The notes beneath the pieces were generated by a model, which saw only the letters and a program-made list of their open reading frames with translations, did no database searches and had not been told where the DNA came from. Shown one piece after another: positions 1-10,156 of a DNA stretch of 64,000 nt (positions are counted from its first letter, which is position 1; each line of letters opens with the position of its first letter). A program made the translations under genes and the position numbers. This DNA comes from Simmondsia chinensis (taxonomy: Eukaryota > Streptophyta > Magnoliopsida > Caryophyllales > Simmondsiaceae). The DNA is taken from positions 25,777,212 through 25,841,211 of the forward strand of contig JAGTTD010000016.1 in the NCBI GenBank assembly GCA_018398585.1, given 5' to 3'.

Positions 1-151
1 TCGTTCAACCTACCCGGTCGGAGTTTCCTTGATTCTAATGAGCCAACTACATTGGCATGAGTGAGTCTAGGCAAAGAGTCCAAGTATTGTTACGTAAAAG
101 AGCATTGTATTCATCAAGCATTGCATGTTTCCAATTATCATTAGAAAGGGC

Positions 152-484
152 CTACTTATATGAATGTGGAACATCGAGCTTGAGAAGAGGCTTCATAATA
201 CCAACTTTAGAGCAAGTAACCATGGGATGAAACAAGGTGTGGGGAGCTAGTGAGGCTGCAGCAAAAGCAGGTGAAGATGGGATAACGTCATCATGAACTG
301 GGATAATCAGTGGATCTTGTGTTGGGCTTGGGTCAATCACAGCAGAGGCATGAGGTTTAGAGGATACCGGAACGGGATCGGTACGGCCAATGGGAGAAAG
401 TGGCCCGAAAAAAGGAGATGAAGCAAGCGGGGGCGAAAATACTTGGTGAAGCCAGTTAAATGTTGTCTGTGAAAAGGCACCCAT
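152..484 (-). pseudogene. copia linker before reverse transcriptase
   Basis: Pro/Ser-rich stretch ending HPMVTCSKVGIMKPLLKL, which corresponds to the HPMVTRxKxGIxKP motif opening the copia reverse-transcriptase region. It is open for 110 codons but lacks a proper start. The polymerase itself would lie left of position 150, mostly outside the window. Confidence 0.65.
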
Positions 485-534
485 TCGTGTAAATGGGAAT
501 TCTGATTCGTCAAAAATAACATGTCTGAAAATAA

Positions 535-1330
535 TTACTTTATTAGTAGATAGATCAAGACATTTATAGCCCTATGATTCAACGGGTACCTTAAGAAGAT
601 GCACAAACAAGATCGAGAAGCAAGTTTATGTGGCTCCGTGGCACTTAAATTAGGGTAGCAAGCACAACCAAAAACTCGAAGATGATCATAATTAACTTTC
701 TTTTTATAAAGTCGTTGAAAAGGTATCTTCTTCATTATGTACGTGGAGGGCAAGAGATTCATAACGTGTGTAGCAACAAGCACAGCTTCAATCCAATATT
801 CTAAAGGTATACAAGCTTGAAAAAGAAGAGATCACATCATGTTGCCAATAGTTCTGTGCATACGCTTGGCCTTCGCATTCGGTTGGGAGGTATGAGGACA
901 TGAAACCCAACTAAGAATATCCCTCTCCACAAAAAGCCCATTAAAATCAGGGTTAATATATTATGTACCATTATCACACTGAAAGTGCTTGATCTCAACA
1001 CCAAACTAATTTAAAATGAGATTATAAAGCTGAACAAAAATATCAAACACCTCAAATTTGGCATGCATAGGGTAAATCTACACAAAATGAGAATAATCAT
1101 TCAAAAATCACAAATGATACTTAATACTATTGAAGCTTAAACCAAGTGATGTCCATACATCAGAATTAATAATGTCAAAAGGATGAGTTCTGTTTAAGAC
1201 AGACTTTTGAAACGGTAAACAAATGTGCTTACCTAATTGGCAAGCATGACACACATTTGACTCAAATAAGACACTAGAACAAGAACTAAATATTTGCTTA
1301 ACTAAAAAAAGACAAAACTGGTGCTCCAGG
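535..1330 (-). pseudogene. copia integrase remnant
   Basis: Conceptual reading in several frames shows FQCDNGTY (second catalytic Asp region), a degraded form of the TSPQNGKAER block holding the catalytic Glu, and DHLRVFGCACYPNL followed by HKLASRSCLCIFLRYP. The last two are the C-terminal GKGY-type module of copia integrase. Stops and shifts are frequent. An intact integrase would insert the cDNA in the genome; this copy cannot be active. Confidence 0.75.
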
Positions 1331-1450
1331 ATGGTCTAGGCGACGGTGCCATAGCAAGGAGTTGACTTGTGATGTGACGAATGATGTGGAATAGATAGGA
1401 GACACAAGAATGGTGGGACGGGGGCATGGGTTGACAGATCTAATGATGAC

Positions 1451-1588
1451 AACAACAACATACCCAGTGCCCCAAAGGCTCCCGCTCGCTCAGGGTCTGG
1501 GAGGGGTAAGATGTACGCAGTCTTACCCCATCAGGGTGAGACCCTGACGAGAGACTGCTTCCAAGAACCCCCAACCTGAAAATCTGAT
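1451..1588 (-). mobile_element. SINE with angiosperm 3' domain (Au-like), 15-bp TSD
   Basis: On the minus strand it reads ...GGGGTAAGACTGCGTACATC... AGACCCTGAGCGAGCGGGAG... GCACTGGGTATGTTGTTGTT, the conserved 3' domain plus (TTG)n tail of Au-type plant SINEs. It is flanked by agatctaatgatgac (1436-1450) and agatctgatgatgac (1589-1603), a 15-bp target duplication with one mismatch. At 138 bp it is probably 5'-truncated. It interrupts the copia remnant and is therefore younger than that insertion. Confidence 0.85.
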
Positions 1589-1608
1589 AGATCTGATGAT
1601 GACGGACT

Positions 1609-1896
1609 TCAATTTAGGATCCTTGATAGAAAAACCACACGAGTCAAATTCAACAACACAATTATTATCAAGCAAAATTGACGAACAGAAAGTAAATTTT
1701 TGGAATGAACCAGGACAAATAAAACATTATTTTGAGTGAAAAGACCTACAGGGGTAGAAATAAAGCATGAGCCAATCCCAAAAATAGAAAGGGACGCACC
1801 ATTCCCAACCAAAACTTTATCAAAACCACGATAAGAAGACGTGGATGTAAGGATACTAGGCTTGTTGGTTATGTGGGATGATGCCCCACTATCCAT
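1609..1896 (-). pseudogene. copia aspartic protease remnant
   Basis: Begins with MDSGASSHIT, which holds the DSG catalytic triad of retroviral-type aspartic proteases. It continues with VGNGASL and ends in KNLLSVRQF, the usual copia protease to integrase transition. In an intact element this enzyme cuts the Gag-Pol polyprotein. The reading frame fails after about 80 residues and the gag upstream lies in another frame, so it is inactive. Confidence 0.8.
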
Positions 1897-2106
1897 GACC
1901 CAAGAGGAGTCAAGGATAAGGGTCGAGTAAGACTGAGGGTGAAGCAGTGAAGCACCAAAACTTGGATGAAAGTCGTAACCAATGGTAAAAACATTATTAG
2001 CGGGATGAAATTGTGGATAATAAGGTATGTTACCACCCTAAGGAGCAGTGCCAACATGACGAGGATGATACGACTGATAAGTAGGAGGCATAGGCCATGA
2101 CATGCC

Positions 2107-2367
2107 TCAATAGTTTGGATCCCACATATTCTGATCCCACATGTTACCAAAATCATGACCGTTTCGGCCACGGCCATGACCGCGATTACCGTGACCTCGA
2201 CCATTAACCTGACCGTTAGCATGCTGTGATCCATAACCTGATTGTTGTGGGATCTGTTGAATAGGTAGTGCAACTGAAGGCTTGGTTGGCGTAGGTTGCC
2301 CTTGTGTGGGGGCGGGAGCCAGGGTATCGTTACAGTTATCTGAGGATGATCTTGTAGCAACTAACAC
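2107..2367 (-). pseudogene. copia gag C-terminal remnant
   Basis: The minus-strand reading is rich in Gln, Pro, Asn and Gly, with a Gly/His/Arg tract (NGRGHGNRGHGRGRN) of the RNA-binding type found near the gag end of this copia group. It ends close to the protease block downstream. No CCHC knuckle was seen. The assignment depends on position next to protease, since the stretch itself is low complexity. Confidence 0.55.
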
Positions 2368-2460
2368 GATGGAGGAACTAGGAGTATCATGAGGGAAAAC
2401 GGATATTAGGGTTTAATGTTTAAAAGAATGAGATTAGGAGCATCCACCATAAAACCTCAA

Positions 2461-2937
2461 ACAATTGAAAAATAATTTTCAGAAACTTTGAAAAATAACT
2501 AAAATAGTTTCTCAGAAATAAATTAAAAAAATATGAAAAAACAATTTCTTTGTAGCAAAAGAAATTTCAAAACAAAATCATTAAATTTAAAGAGAACAAA
2601 AAATTAAAAATAAAAATATTGAAAAAACACTTTATGGTGAAAAATAAGTTAAAAAAAAGATTAAGAAGTTTATTTATTATTATTATTTTTTTGTAAGAAA
2701 TAGCCATGTTTCTTTAAAGAAAAACTTATTTTATATACTTAGTCCTATAATGTTACACAACATACTGTTAGGGATAAAATAGAACTCAGCAACAGTTCAA
2801 GTGAACAAAAAGCCCAAAATACGAGTATAAATAAATTACTAAATGTCATGAAATGTAAAGAGTTTTGGGAAGTTGAAAATACATTTTCATAAATTAAGAT
2901 AATTGAAAATATTAATTCTTAAATAATAAAATCATAC
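2461..2937. other. AT-rich spacer, nothing recognised
   Basis: A and T runs with no convincing coding sequence, RNA gene or terminal repeat. It may hold a decayed 5' end of the copia element to its left. Confidence 0.6.
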
Positions 2938-3278
2938 GTTATTTACAACAAAGGTTCCCAGATTTTGTTTATTGTGTCTATTTAGTCCCTGTATTTTTTA
3001 TTATATTAATTTAGTCCCTGTATTTTTTATTGTGTCAATTTAGTCCCTCTACTATTCATATTGTGATCAATTTGGTCCTCATAGTAAATTTATGTTAAAA
3101 TTCCAGCTAAATTTTTAATGGTTCGGGCATGAATTCAGTTAAATTAAGTCAATAGATAGATTTATAATGGATTATTTGCATTTAACGTAATTGTGCCATT
3201 AAAAATTGTGTAAATAACTTGACTAAAATTTGACCGAGGAACTAAATTGACAAAATGAGTAAAATACAAAAATAATCC
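2938..3278. mobile_element. MITE with TTTAGTCCC/ATTGACA ends, 11-bp TSD
   Basis: The left end has two rounds of 'aatttagtccctgtattttt' type sequence and the right end carries the complement (ggaactaaattgaca), giving an imperfect terminal inverted repeat. Both sides show taaaatcatac (2927-2937 and 3279-3289), an exact 11-bp duplication. That length fits Mutator-like MITEs (usually 8-11 bp). Related fragments lie at 9593-9705 and 41085-41233. Confidence 0.6.
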
Positions 3279-3632
3279 TAAAATCATACATGTTCCTTCA
3301 AATAAGTTATACACAACCTACATATTGTTAGGTATAAAATGAAACTTTGAAAATAATTCAAATGAAGAAATACAATAAAAGAATATCGAGAAACTAAATC
3401 TTTTTAAAATTTATTCTCAATCAATCTATTTTATAGAAATAGAGTGAAATCTAGTAAAAATAAATGAGAATTTTAAGAATTTAAGAAAAAATAAATAAAT
3501 AACCAATTCTATGTAATGAAATTTAAAAGAAACTCCAAAAGGAAAAAATTAATTAATGAGTTTTCAGCAAAAACTTTTTAAACTCAATAGATTTGAAATA
3601 AAAAAAATATATCCCAATTTCAAACCAACAAG
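3279..3632. other. AT-rich spacer before the hAT element
   Basis: Nothing recognisable. It ends in ccaacaag (3625-3632), the left target duplication of the hAT transposon. Confidence 0.6.
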
Positions 3633-6600
3633 TAGTGGTGGCCAACGGGCCCCCGTCTGGGGCCCGGCCCGAGCCCGGTCTACCTCGGGCAGGGCCGCGG
3701 GCCAAAACAAATGAGCCGCTGGGCCCGGCCCGGGCCTGGCTCTTAGAGAGCCGTTGCTCCAACGACTCACGGCTCTGAAATTAAAAAAAAATTATATTTT
3801 TTTTCTATAAATACTTAATCCTCTTTAACCCATTTCCTCACCAAATTTTCAATCATCTCTTCTCTCTGTATACATTCATCATCTCCCATCTTCTTCAACT
3901 TTGCTAATTGCAAAATTGTGCTCTAAAGTTCAAAGTGTGGCTGAAGTTCGAATTTCATTGTTCTCTCGTTTCAGTAATTTTAGTATCGCAATTTTATTTG
4001 GTTCGCATTTTTAGTTATTTAATTTGCATCACTACTTGCATTTTATTAATACTAATCACTTATACTAATATGGCACACAACTCTTCATCATCCTCTGGAG
4101 CCGGTCGTGCTAGTTCTAGCTCTTCTCGGCCACCCAAAATCCTTAAAAGGAGTAGAATTGTCATACTTAATATGGAAGAACGTGCTTTTATACAACTAGG
4201 CCCATCACCCCCATACACTGATGATAGCATAGATTGGGATTTTGAACAACAACAAGATTATCATGAGTCGTCTGGTGGAGTTGGAGACTCACAAACTGAT
4301 AAGGAACCCACGCCCACTACCGAAGCCCAGCCAGAAAGTAGTACCTCTACTTGTAGGCGTACAACTAGTGGGGTATGGAATCACTTTACCCTTAATAGGA
4401 CAACTAATAAAGCAACTTGTAAATTATGTGACCCACCTAGGACTTTTAGCCATCAACTTGGCAGTGGGATAGGCACATTAAGCAGACATATATTTAGGTG
4501 TCACCCTGAGCAATGCCTAGGTAAGAGCCAACAACGTCTAGTATAGCAAGTGACCGGTGCACTTGCTAATTTTAGGTTTTCTCATGAGGACAATCGAAAG
4601 GGGCTAGCTAAATATATAATTTTGGATGAAAGGCCTTTCAATGCGGGCGAAAACCCATATTTTGTAGACTACCTCCAACAATGGGTGAACCCCGCCATTG
4701 TGAGGGTTCCTCGGAACACCGTAAAGCGGGACGCTTTTATGTTGTACCGCAGTATGAAAGCTGGGGTCTTAACACGTTTTGCGATGAACACGAGCATGTT
4801 CTCATTGACGTCCGACATATGGAAGTCGAAACTCGGCCAATCTTATATGTGCATAACGGCACACTGAATCGATGACTCTTACATCCTCCAAAAGAGAATA
4901 ATTCATTTAGGTATTTTAGATTGCCCCCACACTACTGAGATAATTACGGGTGCGATTATGTCGGCAGTCCGCGACTGGGGCATAGAGCGACGTATCTTCA
5001 GTATTACGTTCGACATTGCTACCAACAACACCGCATCCGTTACACATTTAATTGGGCACATGAGACCCATGTTAGGTGGGAAGTGTTTCCATATTCATTA
5101 CATTTGTCACATTTTGTATTTAATGGTAATAGATGGTTCAGAGCTTGTAAACGCATCCCTTAACACTTTAAGATCCGTAATAATATCTATTAAATCATCT
5201 GGCACTAGAAAAAAAAGATTTAGAAATTTATGTAGGTTGCATGGCATAGAATATAAACAATTCAAATTAGACTTCCAAATTAAGTGGTCATCTACGGTAG
5301 AAATGTTAGAGCGCATTCTACCATATAAAGACGTTCTGATGGAATTCGCACAAGAAAATCGCTCAGAATGGAGCGATTACAACCTGAACAGTATACATTG
5401 GGAGACAATAGATGAAATTTATAAATTTTTTTGCATGTTTAAAGAGGCCACGACATTTTTTTTGGGTTGCTACTATCTAACCATGCCTCAAGCAATATCA
5501 AGATTGCTCGATATTGTAAATTGGATGGTAGGTAATGAATCCAACCCCATTTTGTTCGAATCGATTAAGGCAATGAAAGAAAAGTTTGCTAAATAATATT
5601 CTAAACTACCTCTTACATACTGCTTAGCAACTATTTTAGATCCTCGTTGTAAACGCAGGGGTTTAAACTTGTTTTGCCAATATTTTTTCAAATATTTGTA
5701 TCCTAGTCTCAATATCGACACTTTCATTGCTGAAGTCGATAACGACTTGCATAGTTTATTTTTTCAATATTCCCGAAAATTAGGGTCCAATAATTCATAT
5801 CCTAGTACTGCTGTAGTACGATCTTCCACATCTAGTGGAAGTAGTTCACACACGTCATATTCGTGGAAGTTGTTGGAGTAATTTACGCCCACGGTAGCCC
5901 TCACGTCATGTGACAAGCTAGATTATTATTTGTAGACATCGTTGGTCCATATTTTCGGGCCGCCGGCCAACCTGCATTTTGATCTTTTACAATGGTGGAA
6001 CATAAACCAACCCCAGTATCCCGTGCTTTCCGCCATGGCACGTGATACACTAAGTTGTTCGGAGTCTTCAATAGCATCGGAGTGTGCTTTCAGTCTTGGT
6101 GGCAGGTTGCTTGGAACGAAGAGGGCGAAGCTATCGCCGTCAAGCTTGGAGATGTCCGTGTGCTTAAAGGATTGGCTGCTAGCTGAGGCAAGGAATCAAC
6201 AGAGAATAAAGCTGGATTCATCAAGCGATAAAGAAGATGACCGCACCACTGATACGTCAAACGATGGTACAGCAACCCCCCCATGCGACTGATATCAACA
6301 CTTTTGTTTGTCAATTATTTACTTTTAAATATTTACGTCAAAAGACGACCGCACCCCCCATACGTCAAACTTTGTATTTTTTGATAAACAAATTTGTACT
6401 TTTAAATATTAGGCTCCAACTGCGTTATTTTTTGCACTTGTTACGTTATTTATTTACCATTATTTTTTTTGATAAGATATTTACTATTATTTACTATTAC
6501 TTATTGTATATTTTATTTTATTACATATATTTAGTATTATATTTTTTGGAACATGTATATTTAGCATTATTAGTGCTTGAAAAAAATGCATTTGTATCTC

Positions 6601-6772
6601 ATATTATATATCAATGAATTATAATAATTTTAGTACAAAACGACTTTATATTATCTAAATTTTGCTTTTTTTTTAAAGCTGACGGAAGCGGGCTAACCCG
6701 GGCATGGCCCTGGAGGCCTCCAGGCCCGGCTCCCAAACTGGCCGGACCCGACCCGGCCCGTGGCCACCTCTA
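3633..6772 (+). mobile_element. hAT superfamily DNA transposon, complete ends
   Basis: A 3140-bp element bounded by identical 8-bp target duplications ccaacaag (3625-3632 and 6773-6780), the hAT signature length. The ends form an inverted repeat: left TAGTGGTGGCCAACGGGCC and right, reverse-complemented, TAGAGGTGGCCACGGGCC. Both subterminal regions are unusually GC-rich (repeated GGCCCGGCCCG blocks at 3645-3760 and 6690-6765), typical of transposase-binding subterminal repeats. Inside lies a single transposase frame on the + strand, now a pseudogene. Because ends and duplications are intact, it could be mobilised only by a transposase supplied elsewhere. Confidence 0.93.
4070..6292 (+). pseudogene. 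hAT transposase pseudogene (BED finger, hATC domain)
   Basis: In its active form this protein binds the element ends and carries out cut-and-paste transposition. The ATG at 4070 opens a Ser-rich N terminus, as is common in plant hAT proteins. A BED-type zinc finger follows (SGVWNHF, then CKLC, and a final HIFRCH; about 4370-4503). The RNase H-like core includes ITAH-IDDS-LQKRI around 4856-4903 and SITFDIATNN near 4998-5027. A DUF4413-like part covers about 5590-5760. The hATC dimerisation domain is clear at 5970-6170 (FDLLQWW, YPVLSAMARD, SLEMSVCLKDW). All pieces share one frame. It is interrupted by stops at 4544, 4865, 5594, 5879 and 5933, with no frameshift seen. Several, such as the TGA after ITAH, can be explained as single-base transitions. 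Non-functional as read. Confidence 0.9.
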
Positions 6773-6902
6773 CCAACAAGTATGGGCAAACAATATAATA
6801 ACATAAATCATCACACAAACTAATATTAAAATGACCTTGTGCTTTACACTTTTATATTTAATATTGGTTACATTTTGTGTTTTATTTTTCAAAAGGTAAA
6901 CA

Positions 6903-6932
6903 CCGTTTGTGCATCACACGGGTAAAGACTAG
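6903..6932 (+). mobile_element. Helitron-like 3' terminus
   Basis: A short imperfect hairpin with arms ccgt..gtg and cacacgg is followed by gtaaagaCTAG and then T. This is the Helitron 3' end pattern (hairpin, CTRR, insertion before T). The cognate 5' TC end was not found, so only the terminus is annotated. Its sequence resembles the minus-strand terminus at 10157-10182. Confidence 0.5.
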
Positions 6933-7290
6933 TATTTTGATAAGGATGGGTATAATTGCTTAGATTGACAAAGATTTAGGCGAGAAGCGTTTTGAGATTA
7001 AGCCTTATCAAGCTCGAGTTTGAACAGAGCTCTTATTTAGCTTTTGAACCCTTTGTTCGAGCTTGGTTCGTTATGATTTTATTGTGTTCCAAGCTCGGGT
7101 CAGCTCGGCTAATAAGCTAATTTGAGCTCCTTATCTAGCCGAGCCAAGCCGAATTTGCTTTCGAGCGAAATTGAGATTATGATCAACCTGAGCTTATTAT
7201 TGATTCAAGCTCCCTATCGTGCTGAGCTATTTGAGTTAAAATCGAGCCACTATTGAACTATTTTGGAGTTAATATTGTTGGTGAAATAGG
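6933..7290. repeat. GAGCTCG-rich repeat, likely MITE remnant
   Basis: Dense short motifs of the type agctcg, gagctc and gagccgagcc in both orientations across about 6995-7262. Such sequence is common inside non-autonomous plant DNA transposons. No clear terminal repeats or target duplication were found, so the class is uncertain. Confidence 0.35.
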
Positions 7291-7990
7291 GTAATGAGCG
7301 ATCAAAATATAACTCTTATTTCAATCAAATTAATCTCAAGGGTTACAAAATTGAACAGCAAAAATGACTAAAAAGGTAAACAACAGAAGAGAAGGAATTG
7401 ACCAAAGAAATTGTCGCGTTGTGGCCACTACCCTAAATCGTTTATGCCGTCACAGCGGTACAATGGGATGAACGGCACTCTAACCTCGAGGGTTAATACG
7501 ACACCCACCTCAGCAGTATACTCCGGGAAGATTGGTTGGAGTACTCCCCAACTTACTCAGTAATGAAGGAGAGAATTATTTTGAGAGAGAAAGAAAGCCG
7601 TGAAGAAGAAGAAGTATTTTCTGTAATTTTCGTGTGTTTAACAAAGCCCTAAGGTGTGGTATTTACAGGGGAAAAACCTTGCAGGTTAAGTAAATAATCG
7701 TGGCCTTAGAATCCGGCTATAATAAGGAATGTGGCGGAAATGGAAGAGCCTAAAAATCCAGCTTCGGTTATGGAAAGAGCGGGAATTGACACAGTCAAAA
7801 CGCATACTCAAGCTTGAGCATATGGCCCACCAAGCCCACTCTAAACTAACAAGATTTTACCAAGTACAATAATAAGAGGAGTATTTAAACAAGACTCCCC
7901 ACCTTCATATACATGCACAAGCCCAACATATTAAGGAAAAAAATAACACAAATGTTGGGCCCCGAAAAAGAACATGCACACTGATAAATT
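7291..7990 (-). repeat. possible decayed copia LTR
   Basis: The stretch 7480-7700 resembles 47460-47640, the region assigned here to the 5' LTR of a minus-strand copia. They share gagagaaagaaagccg and a purine-rich run, then a segment resembling a promoter when read on the minus strand. No TG...CA boundary or target duplication was found, so a solo LTR remnant is only a suggestion. Confidence 0.3.
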
Positions 7991-8129
7991 ACTCTTTTTT
8001 TTTAATAATTAAAAGTGCAAGTCTTGCAAGCCCAATATAAAGTGGTGCACCTCATTGGCTACACAAACAAGAGGGGGAAAAAAAAAATTTCCTAAAATCA
8101 TTTTTAAAGAATCACCGAGGTCAAGACAA

Positions 8130-8178
8130 AGGTGGAAATGGGAATGGTATGAAACTATTATATAAATTATTGTTTTAG

Positions 8179-8210
<32 letters not shown>

Positions 8211-8475
8211 GTGTTGTTGCTGTTATTATTATTATTATTGTTTTTATTATAACAATTATTGTTGCTATTGTTACTATATTTATTTATTATTATTATTATT
8301 ATTGTAATTTTTGTTGTTATTATTATATTTGTTATTTTAATTGCTATTTTTATCTATATTTGTTTATTATTATTATTGTTCTATTTTAATAATAATAATA
8401 TTATTATTATATTATTAATATTATTATTGGTATTGCTTTTTTCTGTTATTGTTGTTGTGGTTGTTGTTGTTGTTG

Positions 8476-8513
<38 letters not shown>

Positions 8514-8763
8514 GTAAATTTTACTTTGATACTTGTTATTATTTCTGTTTTATCAAAATTTATAGGAGAGTATTTTGCTACATTATTTTGCTTATACCCT
8601 TTCCCACTATACATACCAACTTGGGAATGATTACTTAAACCTCATTTCCCTCATACACCAAATGGAGGAATGGTATTGATTGGGTCATTCCCACTCCTGA
8701 AAAGTCATTCCTATTCCTTCATTTTTACTCCCACAAATTCATTCCCTCATACCAAATGGCCCT
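8130..8763. mobile_element. Harbinger-like MITE, copy 1 (right half clear)
   Basis: The right part, 8565-8763, aligns by eye with the right part of the neighbouring copy at 9385-9589: both contain 'agagtattt-gct', 'cattcccactcc', 'aaattcattccc' and end in a ccaaatggccc-like terminus before TTA/TAA. The left half is dominated by a TTA microsatellite and its left terminus was not found. Confidence 0.5.
8174..8520. repeat. (TTA)n/(TTG)n microsatellite
   Basis: Long interrupted runs of ATT/TTA and GTT triplets. Long open reading frames here (poly-Ile/Leu/Val) are artefacts of the triplet repeat. The runs lie inside the MITE-like unit ending at 8763. Confidence 0.9.
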
Positions 8764-8766
8764 TAA

Positions 8767-9100
8767 GGGACTATTTGGTTGGTGGGAATGAGGGGATGGG
8801 AGTGGGAATGTACAATCTATTCCCACTTTTAGGCTGTTTGGTACGCGAGAGTAGGAATAAAAATGGGATGGAAGTGAGAATGTCTGGGAATGGGTGAGAA
8901 TGAAAACAACTTCTGTTCCTACATTTTCATACCCAGAAAGGGGCCTGAGTACAGAAATATTGGGATGGGAATGAAAAAGTTTTGGGCCCCACTTTTTGTT
9001 AATATTTTAATCTCAATCTAATATTCGTTTTATGTAATTACTCTAAAATAATAAATCTAAACAAGTTTTTAAATATTTATTATTATTATTATTATTATTA

Positions 9101-9138
<38 letters not shown>

Positions 9139-9270
9139 TTATAATAATAATAATAACAACAATAATAATATTATTATTCTAATAATACTAATAATAATAG
9201 TATTAATGTTATTGTTATTATTAATACTATAATACTAATAATAAAGATAATATTATTATTATAATATTAA

Positions 9271-9305
<35 letters not shown>

Positions 9306-9589
9306 TTATTATTATTAGTATTATTGTTATAATGTCATCATTATTATATTGTTATTATTACTACTACTATAAGAAATTCTAGTAGAGAGTATTTGGCTAA
9401 ATGATTTTGTTTATATCCCACTCCTACCTGTATGTACCAAATATAGGAATGACTATTTTAGCCTAATTCCCATCTCCAATTCACTATATACCAAACCAAG
9501 GTGTAGAAATCCATTCCCACTCCAAAAAAATCATTCCCAGTCCCTCATTCTCACCCCCCCAAATTCATTCCCGCGTATCAAATTGCCCC
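8767..9589. mobile_element. Harbinger-like MITE, copy 2, TAA target duplication
   Basis: Begins GGGACTATTTGGTTGGTGGG and ends, reverse-complemented, GGGGCAATTTGATACGCGGG; both continue into AATGA. TAA flanks it on each side (8764-8766 and 9590-9592). A G-rich terminus with TTTGG and a 3-bp TAA duplication is the PIF/Harbinger (Tourist) pattern. The interior holds a second TTA microsatellite. It abuts copy 1 directly. Confidence 0.65.
9072..9370. repeat. (TTA)n / (TAC)n microsatellite inside MITE copy 2
   Basis: Runs of TTA, AAT and about nine consecutive ACT/TAC triplets (near 9270-9305). No gene. Confidence 0.9.
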
Positions 9590-9592
9590 TAA

Positions 9593-9705
9593 AGATCAAA
9601 TTAATATAATATCAATTGTACAAGGACTAAATTGACCCAGTAAAAGTGCGAGGGCTGAATTGACACAATGAGCAAAGTATAGGAATCTTTGGTGTAAATA
9701 ACCCT
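9593..9705. repeat. fragment of the TTTAGTCC/ATTGACA MITE family
   Basis: Contains aaggactaaattgaccc, gctgaattgacacaatgagcaaagta and ends ggtgtaaataaccc, the complement of the left end motif (gttatttacaacaaagg) of the copy at 2938. Only one end is present. Confidence 0.55.
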
Positions 9706-10156
9706 AGATTTTATATATAGTATGTTTATTTGCATAAGATGTTGGAACCAAATATATACATAAAATATTATATAACATATAAAGTAGAAAGATATTACCT
9801 GGAACGTGTAAAAATGACCAAATACTAGTAATGTAATAGTTGAGCAGGCGCGGACCACGCTCTCTTTAAAACGATTTCGCACCCCTATTGGATCTAAGTA
9901 GGTGCAACAAGTACCAGCGTGCCATCTCCAGAATACAACACCCAATGAGATAGTTAACACTTTCTCGGTTTACACAACCTCGAAAGTCAGAGCCTCCACA
10001 ACACCTTACTTAGCCGAAATAAAAAAAAAAAAAAAAATTTTATACAACGAATAATAGAGTAATCCTTTTTTTTCTTAAAAAGCAGGTCTATGTTTGGGAT
10101 CTAAATAAATATTTCATGCCTGTAATAGCTTTTACACGATGCACATTCATATTATA
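9706..10156. other. unassigned spacer
   Basis: A more complex stretch at 9840-10010 is surrounded by AT-rich sequence and a poly-A run at 10021-10037. An open frame on the minus strand (9601-9960) has no recognisable motif and runs through MITE sequence; I do not call it a gene. Confidence 0.5.

Larger units (their letters stand above)
1..2460 (-). mobile_element. Ty1/copia retrotransposon remnant, cut by the window edge
   Basis: Degenerate copia element read right to left: gag tail near 2367-2107, protease 1896-1609, integrase about 1330-535, the linker before reverse transcriptase 484-152, and then the window ends. The order gag-PR-IN-RT is diagnostic for Ty1/copia rather than Ty3/gypsy. 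Coding is broken by many stops and frame changes. No LTR is visible at the right end, so the gag start and 5' LTR appear lost or too diverged. A SINE has inserted between protease and integrase. Confidence 0.85.

Noticed and set aside
3553..3770. Small minus-strand frames over the GGCCCGGCCC block
   Set aside because: They overlap the GC-rich subterminal repeats of the hAT element.
8259..8630. Long open frames rich in Ile, Leu, Val and Thr
   Set aside because: They are translations of the TTA/TTG microsatellite on both strands.
9601..9960. 119-codon minus-strand frame as a gene
   Set aside because: It crosses MITE sequence and has no recognisable motif or exon structure.
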